Shown: positions 22,201 through 32,447 of the stretch, one piece after another
Numbering within the stretch: position 1 is the stretch's first letter
How the letters are laid out: every line of letters begins with the position of its first letter
Assembly (NCBI GenBank): GCA_034401135.1
Contig: JAWZSP010000006.1
Span: 3,162,001 to 3,226,000 of the forward strand
DNA: 64,000 bases
Direction: 5' to 3'
DNA from: Volutella citrinella
Lineage: Eukaryota > Ascomycota > Sordariomycetes > Hypocreales > Nectriaceae
Made by a program: the position numbers and the translations under genes
The notes under the pieces: model-generated
Seen by the model: only the letters and a program-made list of their open reading frames with translations
What the model was told of the DNA's origin: nothing
Database searches by the model: none

Positions 22201-24334
22201 GGGCAACAAGTCGGAGAGGTTTCTGCCTCAGTGTGTTGAACTGGCCGCCAACGGTCTGAGGTCTGAGCTGTGGGCGATCCGCAACTGCGGATTGATCTTG
22301 CTGCGCAGCCTGACTGACTGCCTCTTTGGCTCCCACGAAAGCAAAGCCACTATGGAATCTGGATGGGACGGCAAGGCCACGCGTATTCCTTACCACCGCT
22401 ACACTTCGTTCCCCGATGTCCTCTTGAACCTGCTCAAGGCTGGGCTGCAGATGCTGTCCCCGACAGCAAACGGCACCGCAGCAGCGGAGTCTGTGTTTCC
22501 TGCTCTTGATATTATTCGAAGGGCTGGTCCCCCGGATCTTCTGCGTGACGAGCTCCAGGTTCACATTGCAAAGTACTTGGCAAGCCCGGTGTGGCATGTA
22601 CGCGAGATTGCTGCCAGGACCCTTTGCTCATGTCTCCTCCATGACAAATGGCTCGACACCATCATCGACCTTGCATCGCAGGTTGCTGCCTCCTCCACCC
22701 CCAACACACAAAACGAGGCACACGGCGTGCTCTTGTCTCTGAAGTTTGTTATCGATCGGTTGGGCGAAGTCATGCCAACCCAGCTTGAGGGTAAGTCCGC
22801 TTGTACAGACAGCTGTTTCTTTCCTTGTGGTATTGACGATGAATCGCAGGCGATCTTTCACGGTTGACGCATTTCCTGGTGGAATACTGGCCCAAGATTC
22901 AACACCTTGAGTCGCCCGAGGTAGCCGCCTCGTATCTCGAGGTTATCAACATGGTGAGAGCCTTACCTGGCTTGAGCTCAGAGCATAGAGCGCAGTTGCA
23001 GTGCCCGACAATGGGCAAGCAGGAGAGTGCTTTGCTGCGTTGCCAGCAGGTCAAGTATGCAGTTCACTCTGCCCTCGAATCCCCAACGCCCCTCGAGAGT
23101 CTACAGCATCTCTTCCTGAGCAAGCAACTCGGAGTGAATAGCTTGGTGGCTGGCCTTGAAACAATACCCGAGTTGTGGAATTTACAGAAGCTGTCCGACT
23201 CGGAGCACCAGGGGTTCTGTAACCTGTTCCGGGACATTTGTGTAAACATTGGCCCAGCCGAGCCCCGAGTCCTCGCCCTGCAAAACCTCACCGAGATCCT
23301 GGACCACTTGCTGCAAGCTAAGAAGACGGCTGTCGTTTCTTCGAGTTCCCTCTTCGAGATATGGAGCAGCCTTCCCTCCAGCTCCCTCAACCCGGCCCTG
23401 GCTAATGCCGTCATTCGAGTCAGCGGCAGTGTCGTAGCCATCTTGAAGCAACGACGTGCAGTTTCGGCGACTGGCGTCCGGAACTGGGGACACATGATGG
23501 CGGATGCTGGATTGGACGACAAGGTTGGTGCATTCATCATCAGATAGATTTCTCTCAATACCTGCTCACCGGCTGACTCGCGTTTCACAGGACTTTGATA
23601 CTCGTCTTGCAGCAGCTGAATCACTTCGTTCGTTCTTCACCGCCCCCGAAACAGACGCTTCAAGCGAAGATAGTTTTGTCGCCCTCCTCGCCCTTTACGA
23701 TTGCCTCAACGACGACGACGACGACATCCGCGATGTTGGCGCAGCCTCTGCCTCGAGCGTTCTTGGCCAAACGCTGGTGCCCATCGAAGCAGCTGGCCGG
23801 CTCCTGACCAACCTCGCGCAGAGATTCGGCGATGCTCCGTCTTTCCGACAGGTCGTGGTCGGGCGAATGACGGGACATGCTCTTTTCTCGAGCATCGGAC
23901 AGGTCGAGCCTACAGCCGTGGATGCACAACTTGGCAAGGCGATGGAATTTGACGACTCCCTGTTCGCCGTGGAGGAGCAGAATCTCTTCATCGACGAGGC
24001 CCGCGAGGCCAAACGCTGGGCCGGCGTATTCGAGACCTTGGCCTGGCCCGCCGAGGACGCCTCCCTCCAAAAGCTGACCTCTTGGACGCTGGCTGGCCTC
24101 GAGGCTGTACGGCGGCAGCTGGACGAAACACCGGATGGCCCACTGGGCTTCGCCTCCAAGCCCGATGTCTTTGCGGTCCTCTGCCGCGTCGTCGAGGCTT
24201 CCGTCACGCTGTCTGAGCGGCACCCTGACACAGCCCAGCGAGACAACATCCGCAAGGAGATTGCGGCTTTCAGAGATACACACAGCGAGCTTTCTGGACT
24301 GCTCCTGAGGAAGATGTGCGTTGACACACAGTAA
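19300..24334 (+). CDS. TRM732: THADA/Trm732-like tRNA 2'-O-methylation cofactor (DUF2428)
   Basis: Six exons (19300-20299, 20355-21591, 21642-21870, 21956-22790, 22850-23523, 23591-24334) encode about 1572 residues, a long HEAT-repeat-like helical protein. The DUF2428 hallmark lies around residues 730-960: FSFRAVHEASNLMRAVV, TTRRSAGIPAMM, and WAIRNCGLILLRSLTDCLFG. In yeast, Trm732 partners the methyltransferase Trm7 to methylate ribose 32 of the anticodon loop in certain tRNAs; human THADA is homologous. All intron joins preserve frame. The third intron has an unusual GTTCGA donor and the last a GTTGGT donor. The start is uncertain: an in-frame ATG at 19300 was chosen. A 60-nt in-frame segment (19395-19454), a U8/A12 hairpin, could be a sixth intron. 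Confidence 0.88.
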
Positions 24335-24503
24335 GACGTTTTATTTTGAGAGGTAGACTTGGCTAGAAAAAAAAATCATCAAGAATCGCTTCATCATTCG
24401 TGAACATGCACAGAGTCGTTCGCCGCTTGTTTTCCCATGTAAAACGCCAAAAGCCAACAGACTAGATCTACAGGATTTCCAATGCCCTCATCGTATTCGC
24501 CCA
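24335..24503. other. Convergent 3' region
   Basis: This short 169 bp convergent region lies between the THADA-like and DUF3074 genes. It includes an A9 run near 24367. Nothing else is visible. Confidence 0.5.
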
Positions 24504-26557
24504 CTAAGCGCCCATACTCGCCGCCAGTGCCGCCGGTGTATCGTTGTTGTTGGCGCGTCGCAGACTCTGCAGCGATGAGACGGAGTCGTTCCTGTCCAGC
24601 AGGCCCATCTTGCCCAGCTTGCGGGCGAGCGCGGTGTTCTGTGCCTGCAGCTCGCCGACCTGAGTCTCGACAATCTCGAGCTGCTTGCGGGCGAGGTCCC
24701 GCTCGGCTCGTGTCTTCTGCAGCTCCAGCCTTAGGTTGTTCCTCTCCTCGCGCTCAATGGCCTTGCGCCGCCTCTCCTCGGCCTTGCGCTCCTCCTGCTC
24801 CCGCCGCTCTTGGAGTTTTCGCATCTCGCGTCGATACTTTTCTTCCTGCTTGGCCACCTCGCGCTCATGCTTTTCGCGCAGCCTCGCGCTTGCAGTTGCG
24901 TCCCTGTCCTTGTCGGTCTGCAGGCGGTTGTTGCGGCGTTCCTGGAGCTTGGCTGCCTTTTCGTCCAACTTGCGACGGCGTTCCTCGAGCCTCTTGAGCT
25001 CTCTATCCTGCTGTGTGGGCTGGATGTTGGACTTTTCAGAATTGCTCTCTGCAAGGCTCTCGGGTGACCTCTCCGCAGTCACGCTTCGCTCCAGCGCCGA
25101 GGCGAAACTGCGTACCGATGAGGTATCGCTGACATCGCTCTCGTCATCTTCCGCGATTGGTGCTGGGGCAGCATTCGAGGTGAAGCTGCTTCCGTTTGAC
25201 CCGGTATCCGAGAATGAACTGAACTGGCCGAGGAGCCCCGACGCCAGAGACCCGGCCGCACCGATGGCGCCCGCGATGATACCATAGAGCCCGTTGCTGC
25301 TGGGAATCGCCTCATCGTCATCATCCTGAGGATGGATGTCATGCTGCCCGTTGGAGGCTCTCGGGGGAAGAGGCGGCACATCCATTGACTTGGCTTGCTC
25401 GGGCTGGGCTGGATCGGCGTCGGTCGCCGGGTCGGGATGGGTTGGCTTGGAAAAGCCATTAGCGGCCTGTGATGTCACCCATTTCAAGAACTTTCCTGCG
25501 TCCCCAACGATGCCGGGAGGCGTGCCCTTCTCGATGAGAAACCGGGGGACGCTGCCGCCAGGGTCACTCCGTGTCACCATAAGCCACTCAATCGCCACAG
25601 CAGCGTCGTCTCCCGGCGAATTGCCCTCGCTACCACCTGTCGTGGATATTCTGCCAACCCTACCGTCGTCTTTGGTGAGATCCGCCGAGGACTGCGATCT
25701 TCTTGCTCCCGCATTCTCCGTTGGGATTTCCCGAATGACTTCCACCGATTCGTAATTGCCGCGGATGATGCCTTGTCGCGGAGGGCACTCCGGGTGCTGG
25801 CAGGGCTTCGACACGATCATGAACTGCCTGAGTGGTCTGCTGCTCCCCGCTGGACTGACGCATGTTTCCGAGGTGAGCAGCAGTGTCACGAAATCTCGGG
25901 GAGCGGTGGGGCCCGGAAACTGGGCAGAGAGCTGGAAGACTGCGGATTGGAGGCCAAGTCAGCCGCTGCGTTGGAGGCTCTCATGATGGGGGATGGTGGG
26001 ACGTATAACGTACCTTGCAGTTGGCCGGTATTCTCGAGACTCATTTGCTCCACCCGCTTGTCAGCCCCGATGCCTCGAATGTTCCCGCTGCCCGGAGACC
26101 CCTGCACCTTCATGGTCTCGGGGAATTCGATTTCGAGGCCCTTCTTCCAGCTGTCGTATGACAGACCGTTGTGGATGCTCCTCCGAGCAAACCATGCCCC
26201 GCGGCCGTCTTTTGAAGCTAGCTTGTAGACGTTGATAGCCAAGGGATTCTCGCGAGGGTTCACCTTGGCTTCCTTCCACTCCTTCCGGAGCTCCTGTGCG
26301 TGGGCAATGCCTGTCGCCTTTTGGCGAAGCCCCCTGGCTTGTTGTAGGTCGCTGGCGGAGGCGGCTGATTCCGTCTTGGAGCGAGCTCTTCCGACGGAGC
26401 CGACAGCCTGGGCGCGGGCGGTGGGCGCAGGAATAGACTCGACAACCGTCTGCGTGTCCGACAAGATACCGGCGACGAACTCGTTCATGCTGTCATGCGG
26501 CACATGCTCCCATTCGATGGGGCCCATGGCCGCCAGAGGTTCGTGGTGGCTCGGCAT
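24504..26557 (-). CDS. DUF3074 / START-like domain protein with C-terminal coiled coil
   Basis: Two exons (26557-26014, 25939-24504) joined across a 74-nt intron encode 659 residues. Residues about 96-335 form the DUF3074-type, START-like lipid-binding fold: WKEAKVNPRENPLAINVYKL, GAWFARRSIH, VFQLSAQFPGPTAPRDFVTLLL, FMIVSKPCQHPECPPRQG, and a closing FLKWVTSQ helix. An acidic and Pro-rich linker follows, with a Gly/Ala-rich hydrophobic patch (GIIAGAIGAAGSLASGLLGQ). Residues about 484-631 are an extended coiled coil very rich in Glu, Arg and Lys, ending in a leucine-zipper-like LEIVETQVGELQAQNTALAR. The domain assignment is from memory of fungal DUF3074 proteins. The ligand and partners are unknown; a lipid-sensing or tethering role is an inference. 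Confidence 0.85.
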
Positions 26558-27353
26558 GGTGGGTTGGAGGAGGCTGTGGTACTAGTTCCGTCGTCAAGTC
26601 TCGCTCGAGTCCACCCCCAGAAAAACAAATGATGTAATTCAAGTAGACAGGCTAAGTATTCGTAGCCAGGCGAAAAAAAAAACAAATCATGCGCTGGCGG
26701 ACTGCCAAAGCGAAGAAGCAGAATATGTCGTGGGTCTAAAGCGCTGGAGATGCGAGGGGCTGGTTGATGAATAAATCTGGGATGACCAATCCTGGAAACC
26801 GATGGAGGGGTACCAAGTAATACAGCCAAAGAGTGCAGGTCCGGCTGGGTCGGTGTCGTTGATAATTGATGACGGGAGGGCGCCTCACTGACGTCAGCTC
26901 CTCCGGGGGGTCCCTGTGGCGCTGCGTTGGTGCCGCCCTAAACGGTTGGCGCTGTGGCCTTCGGCTTCGCGTATCCGTACAAGCCGTAAAACCGGGTCGG
27001 GGCGGGGCAAAGCGGCCGATTCCACTACCAATTACCATAACCTCGTACTGCCTGCTGCGTAAGTACGAGGAGAGTGTAGGGCTATACGACGTACTACTAG
27101 GAGGTTCGCTCCGGGTACGAAGTACTGTATAACAGACAGACGATGCCAAAGGCCAAAAGCATGTCTCGGGCTGCATCAGTATGATGTACATGCTGCTATT
27201 CTGTAGTCTGTCTGCTTTTCAAAGGAAATATTACACACCCGCTTATCCAACGATTGCATGCCGCCATCGCTGCCGCTGTCCCATATGTACACGAGCAAGC
27301 ATCGCATCAGATGTCTCGCCAGCGGTCCTCGATTCTCCTCTCTCTCCTGCCAA
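26558..27353. promoter_or_regulatory. Promoter region of the DUF3074 gene and 3' region of the LAM gene
   Basis: This 796 bp lies between two minus-strand genes. A perfect TGACGTCA palindrome at 26889-26896 is the CRE consensus for bZIP/ATF factors, 332 nt upstream of the DUF3074 protein start. Towards 27060-27130 there is a run of GTAC-containing sequence. No gene is supported. Confidence 0.5.
26889..26896. promoter_or_regulatory. CRE/ATF-type palindrome TGACGTCA
   Basis: An exact 8-nt CRE consensus lies upstream of the DUF3074 gene. In filamentous fungi such sites bind AtfA/Atf1-type bZIP stress factors. Occupancy here is an inference. Confidence 0.4.
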
Positions 27354-30300
27354 TCACCCCATTGACGATCGTCGCTGCCGCATCACCGTCCCATGATCCA
27401 ATTGACAGCTTCCACAGTGCCTGTCCCTCCACTGCTCAAGCGCCTTCCGGCGTTCTGCAGACATGCCACTCATGGCCTTCTGTCGCTTGTCCCCTCCAGT
27501 GTTTGTGCCATCCCTGCCGGCCTTGCCGCCCTTCGTCGCCGGTTCCTGTAGCATCGTCTCCAGGTCGTCGCAGAGCGCTTTCTCGTCCATCAGCCAGTTC
27601 TCCCACTCGGACTGCAGCATTTCCCGCTCAATGCTGTTGACCACTCTCATGGCCACCACCAGGTCGTGTCGGTACGACCCCAGTCGCTGTCGGGTTCGTC
27701 GCAGTCGGCGGGCTGTGGCTCGGCTCGTAGGCGATGACAGCGCGGCCCCAGCATCTTCCCACGGCGCATCCATGTCTGTAGCATCCAGCAGCTCCTTGAA
27801 GGTGTCGAAGCACGTGCTGTTCTCGGGGAACGACAGCCCGTTTCCGGATGCCAGTGATGCTTCGTCCAAGTCCGCAATGTAGATGGCCTTGCTCATCATT
27901 GTATTGGGCCGAACCCCAATGCTCCGCATGAACCCCGCCGCTCTCCTCTCTTTCCACCACGTCGAGGCTTCGTTCGACGTGACCAAAAGGTTCGTCAGCA
28001 TGCTGAACGCAAGCAGGCCCAGGATGATCCGGTGGGCCGACATCAAGCTGAACAGCTTGCGAAGGGCCGCAAAGGCCCACATGATGATGGACGACAAGGC
28101 GCTCTCCCCAAGGGACCGGAGCGTGTCAAAGATCATGGCCGTCAGCGTGCGTGGTTTGACGGCCTGCTTCTTGTTCGACTCCGTCGCTGCTGGTGAGAAC
28201 ACCACCACCTCGGTCTGCTGCCCAATGTGACCGTAGACTTGGATGGCCCTGTTGGTTCGGCTGCGAGGGCCCAGCTTGCGGACCTGGTCTGTAGCCACTT
28301 CAGCTAGCTCTTCGGCGTCGCTCGCTGCATCCCGGAGTGCTTGACGCTCGACCAAGTTCTTTGACAGCGCCGGCTGCCGAGACCAGTCGACGGCGATGTA
28401 GACAGCAAGCTTGCACTTTGACTTGGCCACATGTGTGATGACAATCTTGGTAATCACCTTGAACAAGCCTGAATGGGGGAGATGCCATGCCGTCTTGACG
28501 TGCGTCACCACATATGTTACGTGGTCGCTGAACACGTCGATTGTCTGGTGGTCATTGACGTTGGCCGTCTTGGACCGGCCGAGGACATCCTTGTAGTCGA
28601 CCTTGAACTGAAAGTCTCGCCTCATCCGGCCCTGGTCGACCAGAAACCAGGGCCCCTGCGCAATGTGCTGGGCTCTCCGCTCAAAGTAGAGTTTGGGGAA
28701 GACGAAGCTCTTGTCGCCAAACAGGACATGGAAACAGGCCTTGGCACTAAGCTCAAAGGTCCGGTCCGTGGCCATCTCAGCCATGCCCTCGGGCTCATAC
28801 ACAACTGGATGTCTTGGCAGGTTGAGCTTGGGCGTTGGACGCGCACGAGACTTGGACGGCCGCAAACTCGAGCCAAAAACATGATGGTGTCGCCGGACAG
28901 GGCGGCCCGACGACGTGTTATCATCGATGGGCGTCATAGCCGAGACTTCCTCCCAGCTCTCGACGCTGGGACTGGGCCGCTCAAACTCCTCCTTCTCCAG
29001 GTTAATCAGCGCAGAAATTAAAGCGCCCACCTCCATCGGCTCCTCGGCCTGGAGGTCATCAATGAGAAGATTCAGACGGGAATGCAGGAGGCCGAGTTCA
29101 TCCAGGAAGATCTTGATGGTGATTCTGGTATATCCTGTATCGTTGGAATCCTCTCCCAGATGAAGGAAGATGAAGTCGCATTCCCTGCCGGGGGCTGCTG
29201 TGACCTCTGTGATTATGTCCAGGCTAATTGTGTAAGCCGTGACCAAGCCCATTTGCTGACCGTAGAAGTACATGTTGTCGGGAGTGACATATATTCGGCC
29301 ATCCCCAGCCATGCCCATCTTGCCTGGACTCTTGTCGGTGGCGCTCGTCCATGCCGCACGGAAGACGAGGACGAGCTTCTCTTCGATGGGCGCGTCAGGG
29401 AAGAGAAGCCTGAATTGACCGTGTTGCGCCCTGAGCTCCGGTGGATAGTTTCGAGGAAACACCTCCACTCCCTGCTTCTGTTGACCACGCCCACTGAGCG
29501 CCGACTGAGAGCTGCCAGGCACAACAACCCCGATAGGATCGTCGTCGTCGAGCCGGGGCAGGACGGGTTGCGAGGGGGCATTCTGGGCACCCCAGACGTT
29601 GCTGCCCCAGTAGTTGGCCACCACTGATGCCGGAAGTCTCTTATTGTTGCCCGGGGGTAGCCGTTCACCGGTTGCAAGCACAGCAGTGCGGCTCAGACCT
29701 GTCATCGAAGGCGGCTTGGCGAGTGTCTGAGGGGCCAAGGAGACCGACTGAGTGTCCACTGACGGCAACATGACCGAACTCTGCCTAGGAGTCGCAGGTC
29801 CGATGTAGTTGTTGGGGTATGCTGGAAGGAGGTTGTGGCCTGCTGAGGCTAGGCCGCCTGATGAAGAAGGGGATGCAGCTTGTGCCTGGGCCGCCTCGAC
29901 AGCGGCGTTGCCGAACGTAGCTTTGCGGTGAAGATCAAGTTTCTGAATGATCCTAGCTGCATGCTCTCGTCCGCTCTCGCCCTCTTCGCGCACCAAATCA
30001 CGCCCCAGAGTGGTTATCGACCGGCGACTCAAGCTGCCGTTGATATCAAAGCTTTGTCTGGTAGCCAGCGTGTTTTCGGTTCCAGGGACTGGTAGGGTAT
30101 TGGTCCGCTCAGGTGCAGAGCCTGATTCGTCTACGATTCCCATTTGTGCGTCAAAGGTCTTGGCAGAGAACTCCGGGATGCTTGGTGGTGAGATTGAGAA
30201 GGCAGGATCAGCTACACCGGGGATGCTGTTGTTGTTATTCCGGTTCATGCTGGTCTCAAACGCTCGCTTCTTGGTGACTTCAAAGACCTCCAGCCACTCC

Positions 30301-31487
30301 GTAAGCTCCCCTTGGGTTTCAGCCTGTAAGAGAATCGTCTGGCTCTTCGTCTTGACCTCGAAGCAGAAACGGCGCTCCTCGCCGACGGCAGGCTTTGCAT
30401 TACAAAGCAAAACACCAATCTCGTCACCCTGAAGGACTCCATGGGGACCGGGAACAAGCCACCCGAAGATGCCCTCCCGGCAATAGTACCACCTCCTGAT
30501 CCAGGTATGCCTCGCTGGCTTTCCGGAGAGGCTTCTCATAAACAGCCATCCCTGCTTCTCGGAAACGACAGTGGCACCCTCCTTCAGGCGCATGTTCACA
30601 GGTCCGCGGCTACCGAGAAAGGGCACAGTCGAGGTGCTGTAGTCCTCGAGTTCACGAGATGGCCTGAACCCAGTAAGGGTAGTCTCCCCAAGGTCTCGTC
30701 GTGCCATCTGCAGCTCGCGTCTGAAGATACCCTCCGAGGCCTCCATATCTTTGGACCACCCCGCAATGCGATCCATTTCTTGGCTCCACCTGGTCGCGTT
30801 CATAACTGCTTCTCGGGACCGCTTCATCTCCTTCCACCGCTCGGTGCAAATGTGGACCAGGAGCTTGTCCATAGCGAAGCGCAGCTGGGGACCAAGCTGG
30901 CAGTAGTCCATGGACGCTTTCAGGTATTGCTTTCGAGTCTCGTACACGGCAAAGGCGTCCTCTCGGAGGGCCGACGGCTCCTTGGTTTTGGACTGGCTGA
31001 CGTAGCGGGATAGGGTTGAGTCGAAGGCTCGCTGAGCTTGGTCCAATGATCGCCTGCACTCCTTGAAATGGCGGAGATCACCATTCATGAAGGTTCTGAC
31101 GGGCTCCAGGACAGAGGCATCCATCTTCTTCATCGTGCTAAGCATCTGAAGCCAGTATTCGCGCCAGCCGTCGCCGACCCTCTTGAGGGCGAGAAATGTG
31201 TAATCGTTGTCGACAACGCCATCGCTAGCGGAGGGGACGGTTTTGAAGAGATAGCTGTTGATTGTTTCCTCGAGGGCCAGCATGTCGTGAAGAAGCTTCG
31301 ACGTTGAGCTCACATATCCGGTGAGCCACTTCTCGATGGCATCGACCTGCTCGGCAAAGTTGGCAGCGGTAACGCGGAAGGTCGGAGAGTCGAGTGCTGC
31401 TTCGTTGAGGCCAACGGCGATGGCGCGACTGCCTCTCGTCGGGGCCGCCGGGATGGCAGCCGGAGCCGATTCTGGCGGGTCAGGCAT
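27354..31487 (-). CDS. BAR-PH-GRAM-VASt sterol-transfer/contact-site protein (SIP3/YSP1, LAM family)
   Basis: A single uninterrupted exon of 1377 residues. Residues about 30-270 form a BAR-like helical domain (FAEQVDAIEKWLTGYVSSTSK onward). A PH domain lies at about 299-405, with QGWLFMRSL and WIRRWYYCREGIFGWL. A GRAM-type PH domain follows at about 686-812 (FRLLFPDAPIEEKLVLVFRA, GRIYVTPDNMYFYG). A VASt/START-like domain sits at about 902-1072 (LSAKACFHVLFGDKSFVFPK, WHLPHSGLFKVITKIVITHV). A hydrophobic segment at about 1125-1175 would anchor it in the ER. This order matches yeast Sip3/Lam3 and Ysp1/Lam1, which sit at ER-plasma membrane contacts and move sterols. Sip3 was also reported to bind Snf1. 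Which yeast paralogue is closest cannot be decided by eye. The absence of introns over 4.1 kb is notable beside its spliced neighbours. Confidence 0.9.
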   Translation of the reverse strand: MPDPPESAPAAIPAAPTRGSRAIAVGLNEAALDSPTFRVTAANFAEQVDAIEKWLTGYVSSTSKLLHDMLALEETINSYLFKTVPSASDGVVDNDYTFLALKRVGDGWREYWLQMLSTMKKMDASVLEPVRTFMNGDLRHFKECRRSLDQAQRAFDSTLSRYVSQSKTKEPSALREDAFAVYETRKQYLKASMDYCQLGPQLRFAMDKLLVHICTERWKEMKRSREAVMNATRWSQEMDRIAGWSKDMEASEGIFRRELQMARRDLGETTLTGFRPSRELEDYSTSTVPFLGSRGPVNMRLKEGATVVSEKQGWLFMRSLSGKPARHTWIRRWYYCREGIFGWLVPGPHGVLQGDEIGVLLCNAKPAVGEERRFCFEVKTKSQTILLQAETQGELTEWLEVFEVTKKRAFETSMNRNNNNSIPGVADPAFSISPPSIPEFSAKTFDAQMGIVDESGSAPERTNTLPVPGTENTLATRQSFDINGSLSRRSITTLGRDLVREEGESGREHAARIIQKLDLHRKATFGNAAVEAAQAQAASPSSSGGLASAGHNLLPAYPNNYIGPATPRQSSVMLPSVDTQSVSLAPQTLAKPPSMTGLSRTAVLATGERLPPGNNKRLPASVVANYWGSNVWGAQNAPSQPVLPRLDDDDPIGVVVPGSSQSALSGRGQQKQGVEVFPRNYPPELRAQHGQFRLLFPDAPIEEKLVLVFRAAWTSATDKSPGKMGMAGDGRIYVTPDNMYFYGQQMGLVTAYTISLDIITEVTAAPGRECDFIFLHLGEDSNDTGYTRITIKIFLDELGLLHSRLNLLIDDLQAEEPMEVGALISALINLEKEEFERPSPSVESWEEVSAMTPIDDNTSSGRPVRRHHHVFGSSLRPSKSRARPTPKLNLPRHPVVYEPEGMAEMATDRTFELSAKACFHVLFGDKSFVFPKLYFERRAQHIAQGPWFLVDQGRMRRDFQFKVDYKDVLGRSKTANVNDHQTIDVFSDHVTYVVTHVKTAWHLPHSGLFKVITKIVITHVAKSKCKLAVYIAVDWSRQPALSKNLVERQALRDAASDAEELAEVATDQVRKLGPRSRTNRAIQVYGHIGQQTEVVVFSPAATESNKKQAVKPRTLTAMIFDTLRSLGESALSSIIMWAFAALRKLFSLMSAHRIILGLLAFSMLTNLLVTSNEASTWWKERRAAGFMRSIGVRPNTMMSKAIYIADLDEASLASGNGLSFPENSTCFDTFKELLDATDMDAPWEDAGAALSSPTSRATARRLRRTRQRLGSYRHDLVVAMRVVNSIEREMLQSEWENWLMDEKALCDDLETMLQEPATKGGKAGRDGTNTGGDKRQKAMSGMSAERRKALEQWRDRHCGSCQLDHGTVMRQRRSSMG

Positions 31488-32447
31488 AATGTATAATGGT
31501 TCGGCGCCGGTCCCAGCTACAGTCGAAGCTGCGTTGACCTCAAGCGCATATTCGAGAACGAATGATGCCAGACAAGAAGAAAGATGGCGGTGCCCAGACG
31601 GGGTCAGCCAGGGTTCGTTGTTGACGTAGGCGCATACCCATGCCAGGATTGCAGGAAGCTACGTACCCTCCCTCCCCCACATGGCTCTAAACTCTGAGCT
31701 CTCAATCTAAGCCACCGTCGACGCCGTCCAACCCAATTCTGTATTTATTGTGCGATTTGCTCTGCATACGCATCTGCATTCACTCCAACTGGGTTTGGTT
31801 TTGGGCGATTAGACCAGGACCGAGGCCGACCAAATGCTTGGAAGCTTGGTCTCACTTTCTAAATCACACCCTACTAAACTGCAAGGGCGGGCAATCACAT
31901 GGCAAACAATCCCTCGAGCATGCAGCAACGCAGAAAATAACAAAATGGCGACTAGTATTTGCTGACTCTTCGCGTCGTAGGTGCTTATCGAGTGTTGCTA
32001 GATTAATAACGACACATTGCTACGCTTGCGTCGACTCTATTCCCATGACCCTTGCACCAGGTTTGAGCGTCGTTTCATGGCATTTTGTAAACCCACTAGT
32101 CGCCGCGCCATCTCAAATTCAACTTTTGTGGTTTGGTGGCTGGACGGATGTTGTGTGAGCAACCCCAACCCAAGCGTGGATTCGACAGAGGATGTGCGCG
32201 TACCTTGATTTCCACCGATCATAACTCAAGACGCCGTCATCATGGTGCGAAGTGGGCTGGGTCGCGACGCCTGATGGTGCTGGTGGGGAGGCGCCAGCCT
32301 ATCCCTCCCCATCAAACGCTGCTGAGCAAATGATCTCGGCGCGGCATCGGTCGACCTTGGCGCCATGGGGCGCTGGGCACTGTTGTTGTGCATGGACGGT
32401 TGGATTTCTTGAGTTGTTCCCTCGCTGCTAACGAGGGGATCCACAGG
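31488..32447. other. Gap between LAM gene start and eRF1 end
   Basis: This 960 bp lies between two minus-strand genes. The left part is the LAM-family promoter and leader, the right part the eRF1 3' region. Short frames up to 136 codons show no domain. Nothing else is supported. Confidence 0.5.

Noticed and set aside
24685..25287. 200-codon plus-strand frame opposite the coiled-coil region of the DUF3074 gene.
   Set aside because: The Ser/Arg/Leu-rich translation is the complement of Glu/Arg-rich coiled-coil codons; no domain.
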